Assembly (NCBI RefSeq): GCF_015350905.1
Contig: NZ_JADKRZ010000002.1
Coordinates: 62,001-126,000 of the forward strand
Length of the DNA stretch: 64,000 nucleotides
DNA from: Curtobacterium sp. VKM Ac-2865
GTDB lineage: Bacteria > Actinomycetota > Actinomycetes > Actinomycetales > Microbacteriaceae
Direction: 5' to 3'
Below, in pieces: positions 62,222 through 64,000 of this stretch. The position numbers and the translations under genes were made by a program. The notes under the pieces are model-generated. The model searched no databases, was not told where the DNA came from, and saw nothing but the letters and a program-made list of their open reading frames with translations. How positions within the stretch are numbered: position 1 is the stretch's first letter; every line of letters begins with the position of its first letter.

Positions 62222-64000
62222 TCAGTTGTAGGTACCCGGCGTGAAGTCGTCCGACGAGAAGCTGTCGAAGTCGACGAAGCTCAGGTCGGCGTCCGAGAAC
62301 GACGAGTCGTCAGCGAAGATGCGGTTGGGGTACCGCTCTGCCTTCGCCTCTTCCGTCGCGTTCACGTCCACGTCGCGGTACCGGCTGAGACCCGTCCCCG
62401 CGGGGATGAGCTTGCCGATGATGACGTTCTCCTTGAGGCCGACGAGGTGGTCCTGCTTGCCCTCCATGGCCGCCTGCGTGAGCACGCGGGTGGTCTCCTG
62501 GAAGGACGCGGCGGACAGCCACGACTCGGTCGCGAGGGACGCCTTCGTGATGCCCATGACCTCCTGGCGAGCCGAGGCGGTCTTGCGACCCTCCTGCAGC
62601 GCCGCACGGTTGATCGCGTTGTAGCGCGACCGGTCGACGAGCTCACCCGGCAGCAGGTCCGTGTCAGCGTGGTCGACGACCGTCACCTTGCGGAGCATCT
62701 GACGGACGATGACCTCGATGTGCTTGTCGTGGATCGGCACACCCTGCGAGCCGTAGACGTCCTGCACACCGTTGACCAGGTGCTTCTGGACCTCTCGGAC
62801 ACCCTTGACCCGGAGGACTTCCTTCGGGTCGACGGTGCCGGCGATGAACTGCTCGCCGAGCTCGACGTGCTGGTTGTCCTCGATGAGGAGCGTCGCACGC
62901 TTGAGCACCGGGTAGATGAACGGCTCGTCGCCGTTGTCCGGCGTCAGGATGATCCGACGGCCCTTGTCCGTGTCCTCGACGACGACGCGGCCGGGGGCCT
63001 CGGCGATCGGGGACGCGCCCTTGGGGGTACGAGCCTCGAAGAGCTCGGTGACACGGGGCAGACCCTGGGTGATGTCGTCGGCCGAGGCCGAACCACCCGT
63101 GTGGAAGGTACGCATCGTCAGCTGGGTACCGGGCTCACCGATGGACTGGGCGGCGATGATGCCGACCGCCTCGCCGATGTCGACGAGGTTGCCCGTGGCG
63201 AGCGACCGGCCGTAGCACTGCGCGCAGACACCGACGGCCGACTCGCAGGTCAGGACCGAGCGCACCTTGATGCTCTCGACCCCGGCAGCGAGCAGCGTGT
63301 CGAGGAGCACGTCACCGACGTCCTCGCCACCCTCGGCGACGACCGTGCCCGACGCGTCCGACGCCGCGGTGGCGAGGGTGCGGGAGTACACGGTGTTCTC
63401 GACGCGCGGGTCGCGGACCAGCTTGCCGTCAGCGTCCACGGTCGCGATCGGCAGCTCGAGGCCACGCGTCGTGCCGCAGTCGTCCTCGCGGATGATGACG
63501 TCCTGCGAGACGTCCACGAGACGACGGGTGAGGTACCCGGAGTCCGCGGTACGGAGCGCGGTGTCGGCAAGACCCTTGCGAGCACCGTGCGTGGCGATGA
63601 AGTACTCCGCCACGGTCAGGCCCTCGCGGTACGAGTTGATGATCGGGCGGGCGATGATGTCGCCCTTCGGGTTGCTCACCAGACCACGCATACCGGCGAT
63701 GTTGCGGACCTGCAGCCAGTTGCCTCGGGCGCCGGAGGACACCATGCGGTTGATCGTGTTGTCGATGGGGAAGTTGTCCCGCATCTCCTGGGCGATCTCG
63801 TTGGTGGCCTCGGTCCAGATCTTGATCAGGTCGGCGCGACGCTCGGAGTCGGTGATCAGACCCTTGTCGAACTCGCCCTGCACCTTGGCGGCCTGGACCT
63901 CGTAGCCCGCGATGATCTCCTTCTTGCGAGGAGGCGTCACGACGTCCGACAGGGCGACGGTCACACCGGAGCGCGTGCCCCAGTAGAAGCCGGCGTCCTT
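62222..64000 (-). CDS. rpoC: DNA-directed RNA polymerase subunit beta', 3' part; gene runs off the right edge
   Basis: The visible 592 residues are the C-terminal half of beta'. The reading frame is open to the window edge ([20 protein letters not shown]). Recognisable regions are the trigger-loop area ([20 protein letters not shown], then [20 protein letters not shown]), the second zinc site with Cys in CGTTRG and [14 protein letters not shown], and the [19 protein letters not shown] motif. The C-terminus [12 protein letters not shown] is actinobacterial. The catalytic NADFDGD motif lies outside the window. Confidence 0.97.
   Translation of the reverse strand, partial: KDAGFYWGTRSGVTVALSDVVTPPRKKEIIAGYEVQAAKVQGEFDKGLITDSERRADLIKIWTEATNEIAQEMRDNFPIDNTINRMVSSGARGNWLQVRNIAGMRGLVSNPKGDIIARPIINSYREGLTVAEYFIATHGARKGLADTALRTADSGYLTRRLVDVSQDVIIREDDCGTTRGLELPIATVDADGKLVRDPRVENTVYSRTLATAASDASGTVVAEGGEDVGDVLLDTLLAAGVESIKVRSVLTCESAVGVCAQCYGRSLATGNLVDIGEAVGIIAAQSIGEPGTQLTMRTFHTGGSASADDITQGLPRVTELFEARTPKGASPIAEAPGRVVVEDTDKGRRIILTPDNGDEPFIYPVLKRATLLIEDNQHVELGEQFIAGTVDPKEVLRVKGVREVQKHLVNGVQDVYGSQGVPIHDKHIEVIVRQMLRKVTVVDHADTDLLPGELVDRSRYNAINRAALQEGRKTASARQEVMGITKASLATESWLSAASFQETTRVLTQAAMEGKQDHLVGLKENVIIGKLIPAGTGLSRYRDVDVNATEEAKAERYPNRIFADDSSFSDADLSFVDFDSFSSDDFTPGTYN

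Overview
The window is high-GC chromosomal DNA from an actinobacterium, most likely a member of the Microbacteriaceae (Curtobacterium-like). This is inferred from gene order (rpsL-rpsG-fusA-tuf, S10/spc/alpha, rplM-rpsI-glmM-coaA-glmS), many GTG/TTG starts, ATGA/TGATG-coupled genes, a LAFTG sortase signal, an LCP wall-transfer protein and GC-rich terminators without U-tracts. No rRNA, tRNA, insertion sequence, phage gene or CRISPR array was seen.

Layout. 1-1527: 5' part of glmS (minus). 1644-4383: a plus-strand ATPase, a glutathione peroxidase and coaA. 4494-6861: glmM, rpsI and rplM (minus). 7262-12465: a large secreted, sortase-anchored nuclease, a small membrane protein, an MBL hydrolase and truA (minus). 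12580-19984: an accessory block with a DrrAB-type ABC exporter (plus), a 1069-residue SARP/AfsR-type regulator (minus), a lipoprotein (plus) and a FUSC-family membrane protein (minus). 20133-37627: the ribosomal supercluster on the minus strand, read from high to low coordinates: S10 block (rpsJ to rplE), spc block (rpsH to rplO), secY-adk-map, then infA-rpmJ-rpsM-rpsK and rpoA-rplQ. An LCP gene (23607-24875) sits in opposite orientation between map and infA. 38182-40090: a DarT-like ADP-ribosyltransferase and a topoisomerase IB lie between tuf and rpsJ. 40199-44592: rpsL-rpsG-fusA-tuf. 45005-47349: three membrane-protein genes. 47522-60104: a type IV pilus locus read as pilB-pilT-pilC-pilin-PilV-like-PilW-like-PilX-like-pilD-pilM-pilN-pilO. 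60354-62068: a VOC protein and a secreted Ig-like protein (plus). 62222-64000: 3' part of rpoC (minus).

How the parts work together. Most of the window is the translation/transcription core, divided by strong hairpins after rplE, rplO, rpsK, rpsG and rplQ, with recognisable promoters upstream of rplM, infA, rpsL and possibly rpsJ. The pilus locus encodes both motor ATPases, the platform protein, the major pilin, three minor pilins, the prepilin peptidase and the PilMNO alignment complex. It has no PilP or PilQ, as expected for a monoderm. The ABC exporter is preceded by three 11-bp direct repeats that match the known layout of a SARP operator, which suggests that the neighbouring SARP controls it. 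Two families of recurring palindromes act as transcript ends at several unrelated loci.
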